DNA of 64,000 bases from an uncultured Gammaproteobacteria bacterium. GTDB taxonomy: Bacteria; Pseudomonadota; Gammaproteobacteria; Steroidobacterales; UBA11654. Under the pieces are notes generated by a model that was given only the letters and a program-made list of their open reading frames with translations, was not told where the DNA came from and did not search any database. Location of the stretch: assembly GCA_902553145.1 (NCBI GenBank), contig CACDKD010000001.1:215786-279785 (forward strand), written 5' to 3'. Below are positions 34,321-43,870 of this stretch, piece after piece; the first letter of the stretch is position 1, and each line of letters opens with the position of its first letter. A program made the translations under genes and the position numbers.

Positions 34321-35376
34321 TTGAAAACGAAAGAAATATTTGGCTATCAAGTTGATCATAATTTGGTCAAGAAACCTCTAATAATTGCAGAAGCTGGTGT
34401 AAACCATGAAGGATCTATGGAAATAGCTAAACGTTTGATTGATGAAGCTGCTGAGGCCAATGCTGACGCAATAAAGTTTCAGACATATAAGGCAGAAACA
34501 ATAGCTTCGAAGGATTCACCATCATATTGGGATACAACTAAGGAGCCAACAAAAAGCCAATATAGGTTATTTCAAAAATACGATAAATTTTGGAAGAAAG
34601 AGTTTGAGGAGCTTAAATTGCATTGTGATATTGCTGGTATTGATTTTTTGAGTACCCCTTTCGATATCAATTCAGCCTCTTTTTTGAATGATTTGATGGA
34701 TGTGTTCAAAATTTCATCATCTGATATCACTAATAAGCCGTTCATAAAAGAGATAGCAGGATATGGTAAGCCAATAATTTTATCAACAGGCGCATCTAAC
34801 CTTGATGAGATACAAAATGCGATAGATTGGATTAGGGAAGAAGATGTTCCCCATGCTCTACTTCACTGTATTCTGAATTATCCAACAGATGACGATAATG
34901 CAAATCTTGGGATGATTAGAGATCTTCAAGCAAGATATCCAGATAATCATATTGGTTTGTCAGATCACACACTTCCAAAAGACATGAAAACATTAGAAAT
35001 CTCAATAATGATGGGAGTATCAATAATTGAAAAGCACTTCACACATGATAAAACATTAAATGGAAATGATCATTATCATGCTATGGATAAAACCGATCTA
35101 AAAAGATTGAATACGAAAATTGAAAAAATCATCCAGTTAGTAGGCAAATATGAAAAACAAGCATTAGAAAGTGAGGAGCCTGCAAGACAAAACGCAAGAA
35201 GGAGTTTAGTGTCCAAGCATAGCATTGAAGCAGGAAAATTAATCACGGAAGACGACTTAACATGGAAGAGACCTGCACATGGAATCTGTCCATCTGAGAT
35301 AAATCTTTTAGTCGGAAAGTCAGCAAAGAGAAATATCCCTGAAGATACAGTTCTTCAATGGAATTTGTTTGATTAA
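34321..35376 (+). CDS. neuB: NeuB-family sugar acid synthase
   Basis: A 351-residue PEP-condensing synthase. The TIM barrel opens with LIIAEAGVNHEGSMEIAKRL, contains DAIKFQTYKAE, the FLSTPFD motif, KISSSDITNKPFI, and the metal His in IIEKHFTHDK. A C-terminal antifreeze-like SAF domain (from about residue 290: ARRSLVSKHSIEAG) completes the protein. It condenses PEP with a hexose derivative to form a nonulosonic acid (sialic, legionaminic or pseudaminic type). TTG start. No lone features reveal which sugar. It stands next to the PseG-like gene. Confidence 0.9.
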   Translation: MKTKEIFGYQVDHNLVKKPLIIAEAGVNHEGSMEIAKRLIDEAAEANADAIKFQTYKAETIASKDSPSYWDTTKEPTKSQYRLFQKYDKFWKKEFEELKLHCDIAGIDFLSTPFDINSASFLNDLMDVFKISSSDITNKPFIKEIAGYGKPIILSTGASNLDEIQNAIDWIREEDVPHALLHCILNYPTDDDNANLGMIRDLQARYPDNHIGLSDHTLPKDMKTLEISIMMGVSIIEKHFTHDKTLNGNDHYHAMDKTDLKRLNTKIEKIIQLVGKYEKQALESEEPARQNARRSLVSKHSIEAGKLITEDDLTWKRPAHGICPSEINLLVGKSAKRNIPEDTVLQWNLFD

Positions 35377-35408
35377 TTCTTATTTTTTTAACGACTCGAT
35401 AATCAAGC

Positions 35409-37136
35409 ATGAAAAGATATATAAAAGAATATTTCCTTATCATTGGGAAGGCTAGGTCGAGGCTTCCCATCTTAATTTTTTATTTTATATTCTCATCTCT
35501 GCTTGACATTTTAGGCCTTAGCTTAGTTGCAACCTATATTCCTCTAATTATTGGGGATTTTAGTTTCCTGCCAGATGAATTTGTAAACCTATACTTGAAA
35601 TTAGGTAAAGATTCTGCAGATGCATTTTTATATCTCGGATTTTTTATAGTTGCTGTATATGGTATCAAGGGGATCATAAGTTATGATATCCAGAAACGGA
35701 TAATAAAATTTTCACTTGGGGTAGAGCTTGACTTGAGAGATCGGCTTCTTCAGGCTTATATGGAAAAAAACTACTCATTTTTTTTGACAGAAAATTCTTC
35801 AAACATTATTAATAATATTGGTATTTATGCAAATACATTTCAAACCGCAACTGTTACTCAATCACTAAAATTTTTTGCCGAGGCCTTACTAATAGGTTTT
35901 ATAATTGTCCTGCTACTTGCATCAAATCCTTTATTCACTATTTCTGTAGCACTTTTGCTTCTCATATTCTTTTTTCTTTATGATTTCTCTATAAAAGAGA
36001 AAATTCTTCGGGCAGGGAAAGTTGCCAGTTTTAGATTTGGCAATGTTGTTGATTTTGTCAATCAGGCAATATTTGGAATTAAAGAGGTGAAGATTCTAAA
36101 TAAAGAGAGCTTTTTTAAGGACAAACTGAAAAAAGAGGTAATTCTGGTTAATAATGCTCGATATCTTCAGGATTCTTTGAAGCTTATACCAAGATACACT
36201 ATTGAATTTATTCTTGTTGCATCTACCATGGCCATGGCAATTATTATGCAATACTTAGGAACTGAGCAAACAATTATATTAAGCAATGTAGCAGTTTTTG
36301 TAGTTGCAGGAACAAGGCTGATGCCATCTGCCAATGTCCTCATTACTTCTCTAGCATCATTAAGGTCTGGTAGATTTGTAGTTTCTGAGCTTGCAAAAAC
36401 TTTGGAAACAGTTAACCAAAAGTCTGATAACCCAATGAAAAGTTCTAGTGATCATGAAAAACTAGAATGGAACGATAGTATTGAATTTAAGAGTATCTAC
36501 TTTAGATATCCTGATTCAGACAAATATCTTTTCAAGGGAATAGACTTTAGAATAAGAAAAGGAGAAAGCATAGGAATAATAGGTGAATCAGGATCAGGAA
36601 AAACTTCACTTGTAAACATATTGCTTAATCTTTTAGATTTTGAAAAAGGTGAAATCATCGTTGATGGTAATAAGATTAATGATAGAAAGCACTTAATTCA
36701 AAACACTATGGCATACATACCTCAAAATATCTTCTTACTTGATGATACGGTTCGAAACAATATTGCATTTGGAATAGAGGAAGATTGTATAGATGACAAT
36801 TTAATTCGCGATGCTGTTGAGAAAGCAAAATTAAATGACTTACTCAATTCTTTACCAAAGGGGTTAGATACCAAGATTGGAGAAAGAGGTATAAGGTTCT
36901 CTGGAGGGCAGCAACAGAGGATTGCAATTGCTAGGGCTTTCTATAGCAATAGAGAAATACTTATTCTAGATGAGGCAACATCTGCATTAGACGATGCTAC
37001 AGAAAAGGAAATTGTTAGGGAAATTGAGTTGTTACAAGGGAAATTCACCATGATTGTCATAGCTCATAGGCTGTCAACATTGGAGAGTTGCGATAGGATA
37101 ATTTCTATAAATCAAGGCAGATTAATAAATAAATGA
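35409..37136 (+). CDS. PglK/MsbA-like ABC flippase (fused permease and ATPase)
   Basis: The 575 residues contain an N-terminal six-helix membrane domain (to about residue 320) and a C-terminal ATPase with Walker A GESGSGKTS, signature FSGGQQQRIAIARA and Walker B ILILDEATSALD. The half-transporter layout matches PglK, which flips lipid-linked oligosaccharide, and MsbA. Position inside a sugar locus that lacks Wzx argues for a flippase of a lipid-linked glycan. A peptide or drug exporter is less likely but possible. Confidence 0.82.
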   Translation: MKRYIKEYFLIIGKARSRLPILIFYFIFSSLLDILGLSLVATYIPLIIGDFSFLPDEFVNLYLKLGKDSADAFLYLGFFIVAVYGIKGIISYDIQKRIIKFSLGVELDLRDRLLQAYMEKNYSFFLTENSSNIINNIGIYANTFQTATVTQSLKFFAEALLIGFIIVLLLASNPLFTISVALLLLIFFFLYDFSIKEKILRAGKVASFRFGNVVDFVNQAIFGIKEVKILNKESFFKDKLKKEVILVNNARYLQDSLKLIPRYTIEFILVASTMAMAIIMQYLGTEQTIILSNVAVFVVAGTRLMPSANVLITSLASLRSGRFVVSELAKTLETVNQKSDNPMKSSSDHEKLEWNDSIEFKSIYFRYPDSDKYLFKGIDFRIRKGESIGIIGESGSGKTSLVNILLNLLDFEKGEIIVDGNKINDRKHLIQNTMAYIPQNIFLLDDTVRNNIAFGIEEDCIDDNLIRDAVEKAKLNDLLNSLPKGLDTKIGERGIRFSGGQQQRIAIARAFYSNREILILDEATSALDDATEKEIVREIELLQGKFTMIVIAHRLSTLESCDRIISINQGRLINK

Positions 37137-37221
37137 ACTATAATGAATATTCAATTATTGTTTTTTTTATGATCTTTTTCTGATTGTAGATTTTTTGGTT
37201 AAGTATTAGTTTTTATCTTCT

Positions 37222-38847
37222 ATGGCTACTAGTAGAACTTATCTTGGATTCAAAGATTCTTCTGATGAGGGACATCTAAGGATACGTTTACCGTCGAGCA
37301 AGAATTACTGCAATTATAGTGAATCGTGCAGAGAAATCTTAAACAACTATTTTGAGACAAGCTTTAACAATTTTGGTGACCTTCATGTCGAGGACTATTT
37401 TAGAAAAACTATTGATATAAAAATACTTAATAACTTCGCACTTCATACTCAGGCAAAGATTGATTTTCCGGATCTAGAAGATTTTTCAACAAACAACAAT
37501 CTCATTGATCGAATTATCCAAGGTAATCCACCCATTAAAAGATTCAATCTTAATTATTTTCTTAGTGGATTAATTTATCTCAATATTTATAGCTTAAGAC
37601 TATTTGTAAACTGTTTTCTTTCAAAGAATCAGATTAGTGCACCTGATATCCTCTATCTGAGGAAGAAAGATTATCCAGATCTCGGACTCGGAGAAATTCT
37701 TTCTTCTAAAATAAGCAAATCAACCATCGACTCATGTCTAATTTCAGCAGGCGGTGGTAAAAGTAAATTTAAATTTAAACTACTTTCGGATTATAGAAAA
37801 TCAGGTTTACGCTGCCTAAAATCTTTTTACATAATGCTGAAGGAATTAGGAAAAATATCAAAGATCTGCTCTTATAATGATATTCCATATACAGATTTCT
37901 TTAGATTAATTGCTGATTCATTCTTAATGATTAATATCATTGAAATCAAATCTTATGTATATACTGGCGTACTTTTAGATAAACCATTCTATATTCTACT
38001 GGATAAATATAGGAAACCTTACCAAGCAATAAATACGATTAATGAATCTTTTTTTTATCCTCCATTTAGAACTTTTGATTACTCTTATGCAGATGTTTAT
38101 TATTCTATGAATGATATTGATGAGAAAATGCAGAATCATTTTGGCGGCAGTATTTCTTCATTTAAGAGGGTAAGTTTTTTTAGAAAGGATTTGATTGTTA
38201 ACTCAAATGGTTTGTCAGAGGCCTGTTCAAGAATTAAAGATGATTTCAAAAAAATCATTTTAGCTACCACAGTTCAGATATCTAATGAGATATACATCCA
38301 ATTTGGAATTGATGAGCTAAATTCATTCTTGATTGCAATTAGGGACTATGCCTCAAATAACCCTGAAAATTTAATAATCCTGAAAGGAAAGAAGAATGAA
38401 CTATCCCTTGTAGACCCTCAATTAATTAAGGACATATCTAATCTTGAAAATATATTCTTGATTGATTCGATTCAACCAAGACTACTAAAGTATGATCACT
38501 TTGAAGATCTAATCGAGATATCTGATCTAATGGTTTCTATGAATCATGCATCGACGACAATATGGCAATCTTTTGCTCATGGGAAGCCTGTAATAGCTAT
38601 AAATGATGCACACCCTAAATCTTTTTTGAAAGATTATAAAAATCTTGAAATAACGTCGAATAACCTCAGTAAGGCAATAGAATTTTGGCTTAAGATGGAC
38701 AAAATAAAATGCATGGAGTTCATAAAAAAAATATCAAAAGATGTGAATCTTGGAGATAATGATGGCCTAACTCAGATAGCAAGTGATCTAGAAGCTAGGT
38801 CAATTAGTATTTCTCAGGGGATAAAAATTGAATATAAAAGAGAATAA
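37222..38847 (+). CDS. GT-B-like surface-carbohydrate protein of unknown specificity
   Basis: A 541-residue protein. The N-terminal 300 residues are not recognised and are rich in Tyr, Phe and Asn. The last 240 resemble the nucleotide-binding half of CDP-glycerol-polyglycerophosphate transferases and LIC12162-type carbohydrate proteins: LIILKGKKNELSLV, then ISDLMVSMNHASTTIWQSFA followed by HGKPVIAIND, where a His and an acceptor loop precede the sugar-nucleotide pocket. It is likely a glycosyl- or glycerophospho-transferase. It starts 85 bases after the flippase and overlaps the next SDR gene by 20 bases. Confidence 0.55.
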   Translation: MATSRTYLGFKDSSDEGHLRIRLPSSKNYCNYSESCREILNNYFETSFNNFGDLHVEDYFRKTIDIKILNNFALHTQAKIDFPDLEDFSTNNNLIDRIIQGNPPIKRFNLNYFLSGLIYLNIYSLRLFVNCFLSKNQISAPDILYLRKKDYPDLGLGEILSSKISKSTIDSCLISAGGGKSKFKFKLLSDYRKSGLRCLKSFYIMLKELGKISKICSYNDIPYTDFFRLIADSFLMINIIEIKSYVYTGVLLDKPFYILLDKYRKPYQAINTINESFFYPPFRTFDYSYADVYYSMNDIDEKMQNHFGGSISSFKRVSFFRKDLIVNSNGLSEACSRIKDDFKKIILATTVQISNEIYIQFGIDELNSFLIAIRDYASNNPENLIILKGKKNELSLVDPQLIKDISNLENIFLIDSIQPRLLKYDHFEDLIEISDLMVSMNHASTTIWQSFAHGKPVIAINDAHPKSFLKDYKNLEITSNNLSKAIEFWLKMDKIKCMEFIKKISKDVNLGDNDGLTQIASDLEARSISISQGIKIEYKRE

Positions 38848-39613
38848 TGGTCTTGATGAAAAAGTTGTAATTATTACTGGATGTAATGGACAGCTTGGGA
38901 GGATTTACTGCGATGCTTTTGCTGAGAAAGGGTCTTATGTTATTGCAACAGACATACAAGACAGTCCTAGCTCGGAAATTAAAAGAATCATCTCAAAGAA
39001 GAAAAATAAGGTTTGCTACAAGAAGATGAACGTTACTTCTGAAGATGATACAAAAAGAGTGTTTGAAGAAGTTTATTCAGACAAACAAAAGATAGATGTA
39101 TTAGTTAACAATGCCGGAATACAAGTATTCGATCATTTTAAGGATAGAAAGAAGGATGAATTTATGAATGTTATGGAAGTTAACATATTTGGGACATTTA
39201 ATTGCATCAATAAAGTATCTGAATATATGAAAAAAAATGAGTATGGCGGTTCTATAGTTAATATAGGATCTATTTATGGTTTAGTTAGCGGTGATCCAAG
39301 AATTTATACCGATTGTGCAAGAAATGTTTCAGAAGCCTACTCTGCTAGTAAAGCAGCAATTATTCAACTTACAAAATATTTTGCTATTCACTTATCAGAG
39401 CACTCAATTAGAGTAAATGCTGTCAGTCCAGGAGGAGTTTATAATCAGCAAGGAGAAGATTTTATTGCAAACTATTCGGGTAGAGTTCCAATGAATCGTA
39501 TGGCGAATCAAGAAGAAATGATTTCAGGTATCTTATATCTTTCAGATAATAATCAGTCTTCATATGTTAATGGGCATAATTTGGTAATAGATGGTGGTTT
39601 AACAGTATGGTAG
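38828..39613 (+). CDS. Short-chain dehydrogenase/reductase
   Basis: A 261-residue classical SDR with cofactor motif TGCNGQLGRIY, NNAG (VLVNNAGIQVF), catalytic Ser region IVNIGSIYG and YSASKAA with Tyr and Lys. TTG start, 20 bases inside the preceding gene; its end overlaps the fusion gene by 7 bases. The chain of overlaps with the NeuB fusion, dehydrogenase and NeuA-like gene suggests it acts in the same sugar-acid pathway, oxidising or reducing a keto/hydroxy position. The substrate is not readable from sequence. Confidence 0.88.
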   Translation: MNIKENNGLDEKVVIITGCNGQLGRIYCDAFAEKGSYVIATDIQDSPSSEIKRIISKKKNKVCYKKMNVTSEDDTKRVFEEVYSDKQKIDVLVNNAGIQVFDHFKDRKKDEFMNVMEVNIFGTFNCINKVSEYMKKNEYGGSIVNIGSIYGLVSGDPRIYTDCARNVSEAYSASKAAIIQLTKYFAIHLSEHSIRVNAVSPGGVYNQQGEDFIANYSGRVPMNRMANQEEMISGILYLSDNNQSSYVNGHNLVIDGGLTVW

Positions 39614-42018
39614 AGAAAAATTATCATATACTTGGTGCAGGTATAAGCGGACTAGTAACCGCATATGAACTAGCAAAAAAAGGTAAAAATGTAAGGATTT
39701 ATGAAAAGTTAAACTTAGTTGGCGGCCTTGCAAGAACTGAAAAAGTTGACGGCGTTTCTTTTGACTGTGGACCTCATTTATTCCACACAAATAATGAAGA
39801 AATTAAAGATTATTGGTTAACATTAATTAAAGATAAAGTTTCAGAGCCAAATCTTTTTGGTGCCAACTTAATGCAAGGTAAGGTTTATGAATATCCAATT
39901 TCACACGAAAGTCTTGAAGAGCAATTCACTGAATCAGAAGTTAAAATAATAAAAAAAGAATTATCTGAAACTGATGCCAGTCAAATCGCAGAATCTAGGA
40001 ATTATGCTGAGTTTGTTAAGAATTTGTGTGGAGACTTCCTATCAAATCTTTTCTTCAAAAGATATCCTGAAAAGCTATGGGGAATATCAACATCTAGCTT
40101 ATCTGCAAAGTTTGCCCCCAGAAGAGTAGAAATAAGGAATAGAAGGAGAGCTTTCCATTCTGGCGATGGAAAATGGGCCGGAGTTCTAAATGAAGGATGC
40201 GGCACACTAGCAAACTCAATAGAAGATCGACTAAATTCACTTGGTGTTTATGTAGAGTTTGGTAATGAGTTAACAGATTTAAAGATTTCTGAATCTGAAT
40301 CAAAAAATAACTCTCAAAGAATTGAAGAGTTAATCTTTAATGAGAATGATGTAGTTAATATTGATGCTAGAGACGTTGTTATCTCAACTATTCCAATAAC
40401 AAAAAAGCTCAGTATTCTTGGTGAAGAATGTAAGTTATGGTACAGAAATCTTAAAATACCATGTGTCCTTGTATCAAAAAAAATAAAGCTTCAAGGCAAC
40501 TATGATTGGTTGTATGTAGATGATCCAAAGATCCTATTTCACAGAGTTACTATGCAAGATAGTTTTTCAGAGCAAGGCATTCCGAAGAATCACAGTATCT
40601 TAAGTCTAGAAGTTGCTTGCTCTGACGGAGATCAGATAGATGTTATGTCTGATGATGAAATTATAACCCGTTGCATTGATGAACTGGAGTTACTTGACAT
40701 TATCAAAAAATCAGAAATTGTGAGCACGCATTTAATAGATGCTAAGAACGTTTATCCAGCAATATTCGTGGGATATGAAGAGGAATTAAACAGGGTTAAA
40801 GCTTTTACAGATAGAATAAATAATTTATATATGCATGGAGCGTTAGCAGAGTATGAGTATTCTGATTTGCAAGTGCTGACTGCTAAGTCAATAGATTTAG
40901 TAGATTTATTATGTAAAGAATCTATTGGCACTGAGAATTCTTTGATAAAAAGCAATTTAGTTAAGCCAGATAAAGTTGTCAGTATAAATGGTACAAAAAT
41001 AGGACAAAATCATCCATCATATATAATTGCTGAGATTGGCTTAAATCATAATGGCGACATAGAGCTTGCAAAACAAATGATTAATCAAGCACATAGAGCA
41101 GGTGCAAGCGCAGCAAAATTACAAACTTATAAAAAAGGGAGAATCTCACCCAAAGTAAGAACATCGAGATATTATGAGGATCTTGTAGATACTCAGGACA
41201 GTCTATCTGACATTCTTGATAAGGTCTCATTTTCAAAAGAAGCGACTGAAGAGTTATTTTCTTATGGAAAGAAGATTGGCATAACTATTTTTTCAACACC
41301 ATTTGACATTGAATCACTCAAAATCCTGGAGTCTCTTGAATGCCCAGCTTATAAGATTTCATCAATGGATATTGTTAACCTTCCTTTGATAAGAGCAGTT
41401 GCAGAAACTGAAAAACCAGTAATTATCTCAACAGGTATGTCCGATATTTCGGATATTCAAGCGGCAACTGATGAGGTACTTGCACGCGGAAATAGTCAAT
41501 TAATTTTATTGCATTGTGTTTCCTCATACCCTTGCCCTCCTTCAAGCGCTAATATAAAAACAATAAATAAATTAAGTAATACTTTTGAAACTATTGTCGG
41601 TTATTCAGATCATACAACTGGAATAGATATTGCACTAGCATCAGTTGCTTTGGGGGCTAAAGTAATAGAGAAGCATTTCACAGTTGATAGGAAAATGGAT
41701 GGCCCTGACCAGAATTTCTCGATTCTTGAGGATGAGTTATCACTCCTTTCATCATCAGCTAAAAGAATAGAAGCTTCACTAAAAGACAATGGTTATGGCG
41801 TGCTTCCATCAGAATTGTCAACTGCTCAGAACTTGCGAAGAAGTTTATTCTATAAGAGTGATCTCAAAAAGAACCATATATTAACTCATGATGACATTGA
41901 GATTAAATCTCCAGGTATTGGGCTCCATCCAAAGTTTCTAGATGTTGTCGTAGGCAGAAAAATTTCTAGGAAGGCGGAAAAAGATTTTCCTATAGAGTGG
42001 GAAGATATACTTAAATAA
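39607..42018 (+). CDS. Fusion: FAD amine-oxidoreductase (UGM/protoporphyrinogen-oxidase type) + NeuB synthase
   Basis: The 803-residue protein has two complete parts. Residues 1 to about 445 are an FAD-binding oxidoreductase: GAGISGLVTAYELAKKG with GGLARTEK is the dinucleotide motif, and FDCGPHLFHTNNEEI and YPEKLWGIS resemble UDP-galactopyranose mutase and related amine oxidases. From about residue 458 a full NeuB-type synthase follows, with IIAEIGLNHNGDIELAKQM, KLQTYK, FSTPFD, YKISSMDIV, VIEKHFTVDRKMDGPDQ and a SAF domain to the end. No frameshift is needed; it is a single gene. The fusion couples sugar oxidation or mutation with PEP condensation. I do not know a described example. Confidence 0.85.
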   Translation: MVEKNYHILGAGISGLVTAYELAKKGKNVRIYEKLNLVGGLARTEKVDGVSFDCGPHLFHTNNEEIKDYWLTLIKDKVSEPNLFGANLMQGKVYEYPISHESLEEQFTESEVKIIKKELSETDASQIAESRNYAEFVKNLCGDFLSNLFFKRYPEKLWGISTSSLSAKFAPRRVEIRNRRRAFHSGDGKWAGVLNEGCGTLANSIEDRLNSLGVYVEFGNELTDLKISESESKNNSQRIEELIFNENDVVNIDARDVVISTIPITKKLSILGEECKLWYRNLKIPCVLVSKKIKLQGNYDWLYVDDPKILFHRVTMQDSFSEQGIPKNHSILSLEVACSDGDQIDVMSDDEIITRCIDELELLDIIKKSEIVSTHLIDAKNVYPAIFVGYEEELNRVKAFTDRINNLYMHGALAEYEYSDLQVLTAKSIDLVDLLCKESIGTENSLIKSNLVKPDKVVSINGTKIGQNHPSYIIAEIGLNHNGDIELAKQMINQAHRAGASAAKLQTYKKGRISPKVRTSRYYEDLVDTQDSLSDILDKVSFSKEATEELFSYGKKIGITIFSTPFDIESLKILESLECPAYKISSMDIVNLPLIRAVAETEKPVIISTGMSDISDIQAATDEVLARGNSQLILLHCVSSYPCPPSSANIKTINKLSNTFETIVGYSDHTTGIDIALASVALGAKVIEKHFTVDRKMDGPDQNFSILEDELSLLSSSAKRIEASLKDNGYGVLPSELSTAQNLRRSLFYKSDLKKNHILTHDDIEIKSPGIGLHPKFLDVVVGRKISRKAEKDFPIEWEDILK

Positions 42019-42025
42019 CTTTGCT

Positions 42026-43153
42026 GTGAAAGAAGATTTGAATTATCTATCAGAATGGTTTGAAAGCATTCTTAGTGATATAAAAAAAATAAACGAAAAG
42101 AAATCAGCAAGTGAGATTCTGGTATTCATGATAGGTAATACTGCAAATTCAGATACTCATTTTTTACCATATAGAACCCCCTTAAGAAAAATTGTTGGGG
42201 GTTATGTTTTAGGCTCAGTTGTATTTACCCAAACCCAAGCAATTATTCTTTCTTTAATGATTGATGGACAAGTAGATTACATCTGTTTAGATGCTGAAAA
42301 GAAAATAAAAACTATTTCTGACCCAGATCTAACACCCTTTGACCATTTTGAATTCAGTGATCATAAACCAATAAAATCTATCGAATATGGAAATATTAGT
42401 AGAGCATGTATCAATGTAATAAGTAAAACACCTACATACGAATACAAGGCGAATGATGCAACTGTTGATGCAACTTGGTATTTCTTAATCGAAAAGTATT
42501 CTGATCTTAGCGGGAAAAATATTGTAATAGTGGGCGCTGGAAATATAGGATGTAAGCTCGCTTTAAAACTTGTTGAATGCGGATCATCAGTTAAGCTTCT
42601 TACAAATAATATTCATCGCACAAAATTAATTATTCAAGGGTTAAATTCTATTAAGCATCAGAATGTTCTATCTGATATTGAGGTTTCAGTAAATTACGAA
42701 GAATCATCAATTAATGCGGACGCGATTGTGGGCTGCACAAACTCATCTAAGGTAATCACTGCAAAAATGGTAAAAAATATGAATAAGAATGGCGTAGTAA
42801 TAGATCTTGGCAAAGGCACTGTTTTTGAAAATGCTATCAATGAGTGTATACAAAGAGATATAGATACCTGGAGGGTAGACATTAGTGCTCTAGTAAACTC
42901 GATCGTTTCATCATCTATTAGTATGAGCCAGCTTGTTAAGACTAATTGTGGAAGGAAAAGTCTGAAGGATGGTATAGGGTTAATTTCAGGAGGATTCATT
43001 GGAAAGAGATATGATGTAATAGTTGACTCATACTATGATCCAAGCACAATTATAGGTGTTGTAGATAAGCCTGGGAAAATTATGATCAGATTAGATACTA
43101 GAGCTAAAAAAAGTATTAAATCTGCAGAAGAATTTATCAGATTAAATAAATAG
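42026..43153 (+). CDS. NAD(P)-binding Rossmann dehydrogenase of unknown family
   Basis: The 375-residue protein has an N-terminal domain of about 165 residues with no family I can name, then a canonical dinucleotide fold with IVIVGAGNIGCKLALKLVECG (about residues 170-190), like that in glutamyl-tRNA reductase, shikimate or ornithine-cyclodeaminase-type enzymes. VVIDLGKGTVFENAI lies near the end of the fold. It starts at a GTG 8 bases after the NeuB fusion and is followed 13 bases later by the cytidylyltransferase, so it probably acts on the sugar acid or its precursor. Substrate unknown. Confidence 0.6.
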   Translation: MKEDLNYLSEWFESILSDIKKINEKKSASEILVFMIGNTANSDTHFLPYRTPLRKIVGGYVLGSVVFTQTQAIILSLMIDGQVDYICLDAEKKIKTISDPDLTPFDHFEFSDHKPIKSIEYGNISRACINVISKTPTYEYKANDATVDATWYFLIEKYSDLSGKNIVIVGAGNIGCKLALKLVECGSSVKLLTNNIHRTKLIIQGLNSIKHQNVLSDIEVSVNYEESSINADAIVGCTNSSKVITAKMVKNMNKNGVVIDLGKGTVFENAINECIQRDIDTWRVDISALVNSIVSSSISMSQLVKTNCGRKSLKDGIGLISGGFIGKRYDVIVDSYYDPSTIIGVVDKPGKIMIRLDTRAKKSIKSAEEFIRLNK

Positions 43154-43165
43154 AAATAGAATTCA

Positions 43166-43870
43166 ATGTATATAGTTACGGTGATTCCTGCAAGAGGTGG
43201 AAGTAAGTCAATTCCAAGAAAGAATATTGTGAAACTTGGAAGATATCCTCTTATTAAATACAGCATTGATTATTCTTTGGAATCAAAGTTAGTCAATAAA
43301 ACAATAGTATCTACTGATGATGATGAAATTGCATCAATAGCAGTTGAGATGGGAGCAGAGGTACCATTCATGAGGCCATCTAAATTAGCAGAAGATGATG
43401 TTCCTGATTTTCCAGTCATGTTTCACGCGCTTCAGGAGCTTGAAAATGATTTTGAATCAGTAATCGATATTATAGTGCTCTTAAGGCCTACCTCACCGCT
43501 GAGACCAAAGGGCCTAATTGAAAGAGGAATTAATATGTTGAAGAATAATCCTGAAGCCAGTTCTGTAAGAGCAGTAACCAAATCAAAGGAACATCACTAC
43601 AGACAATGGAGCGAGGAAGGAGCCTACATAAACAGCGTTGTTGAGGATCAGTCAGTAAATGAGCCTTACAATAAACCCAGACAGCTTCTACCAAAATCAT
43701 ATTTCCAAACAGGCGACATAGAATTGATCCGCAGAAGAACCTTAATCGAAGGATCAGTCAGTGGCGATTTTGTTCTGCCATTAATGATTGATAGCGAAGC
43801 TGTTTTTGATATTGATCATGAAAATGATTTATTTTTAGCAGAAAAGAAAGTAAGTGATGATAAGTCATAG
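43166..43870 (+). CDS. neuA: CMP-nonulosonic acid cytidylyltransferase (NeuA-like)
   Basis: A 234-residue nucleotidyltransferase with the NeuA/LegF/PseF signature IPARGGSKSIPRKNI at the N-terminus, followed by ALQELENDFESVID, VLLRPTSPLRP and FQTGDIELIRR. It transfers CMP from CTP onto a nonulosonic acid to activate it for a glycosyltransferase. It would use the product of the NeuB synthase(s) encoded upstream. It overlaps the aldo/keto reductase gene by 17 bases. Confidence 0.88.
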   Translation: MYIVTVIPARGGSKSIPRKNIVKLGRYPLIKYSIDYSLESKLVNKTIVSTDDDEIASIAVEMGAEVPFMRPSKLAEDDVPDFPVMFHALQELENDFESVIDIIVLLRPTSPLRPKGLIERGINMLKNNPEASSVRAVTKSKEHHYRQWSEEGAYINSVVEDQSVNEPYNKPRQLLPKSYFQTGDIELIRRRTLIEGSVSGDFVLPLMIDSEAVFDIDHENDLFLAEKKVSDDKS

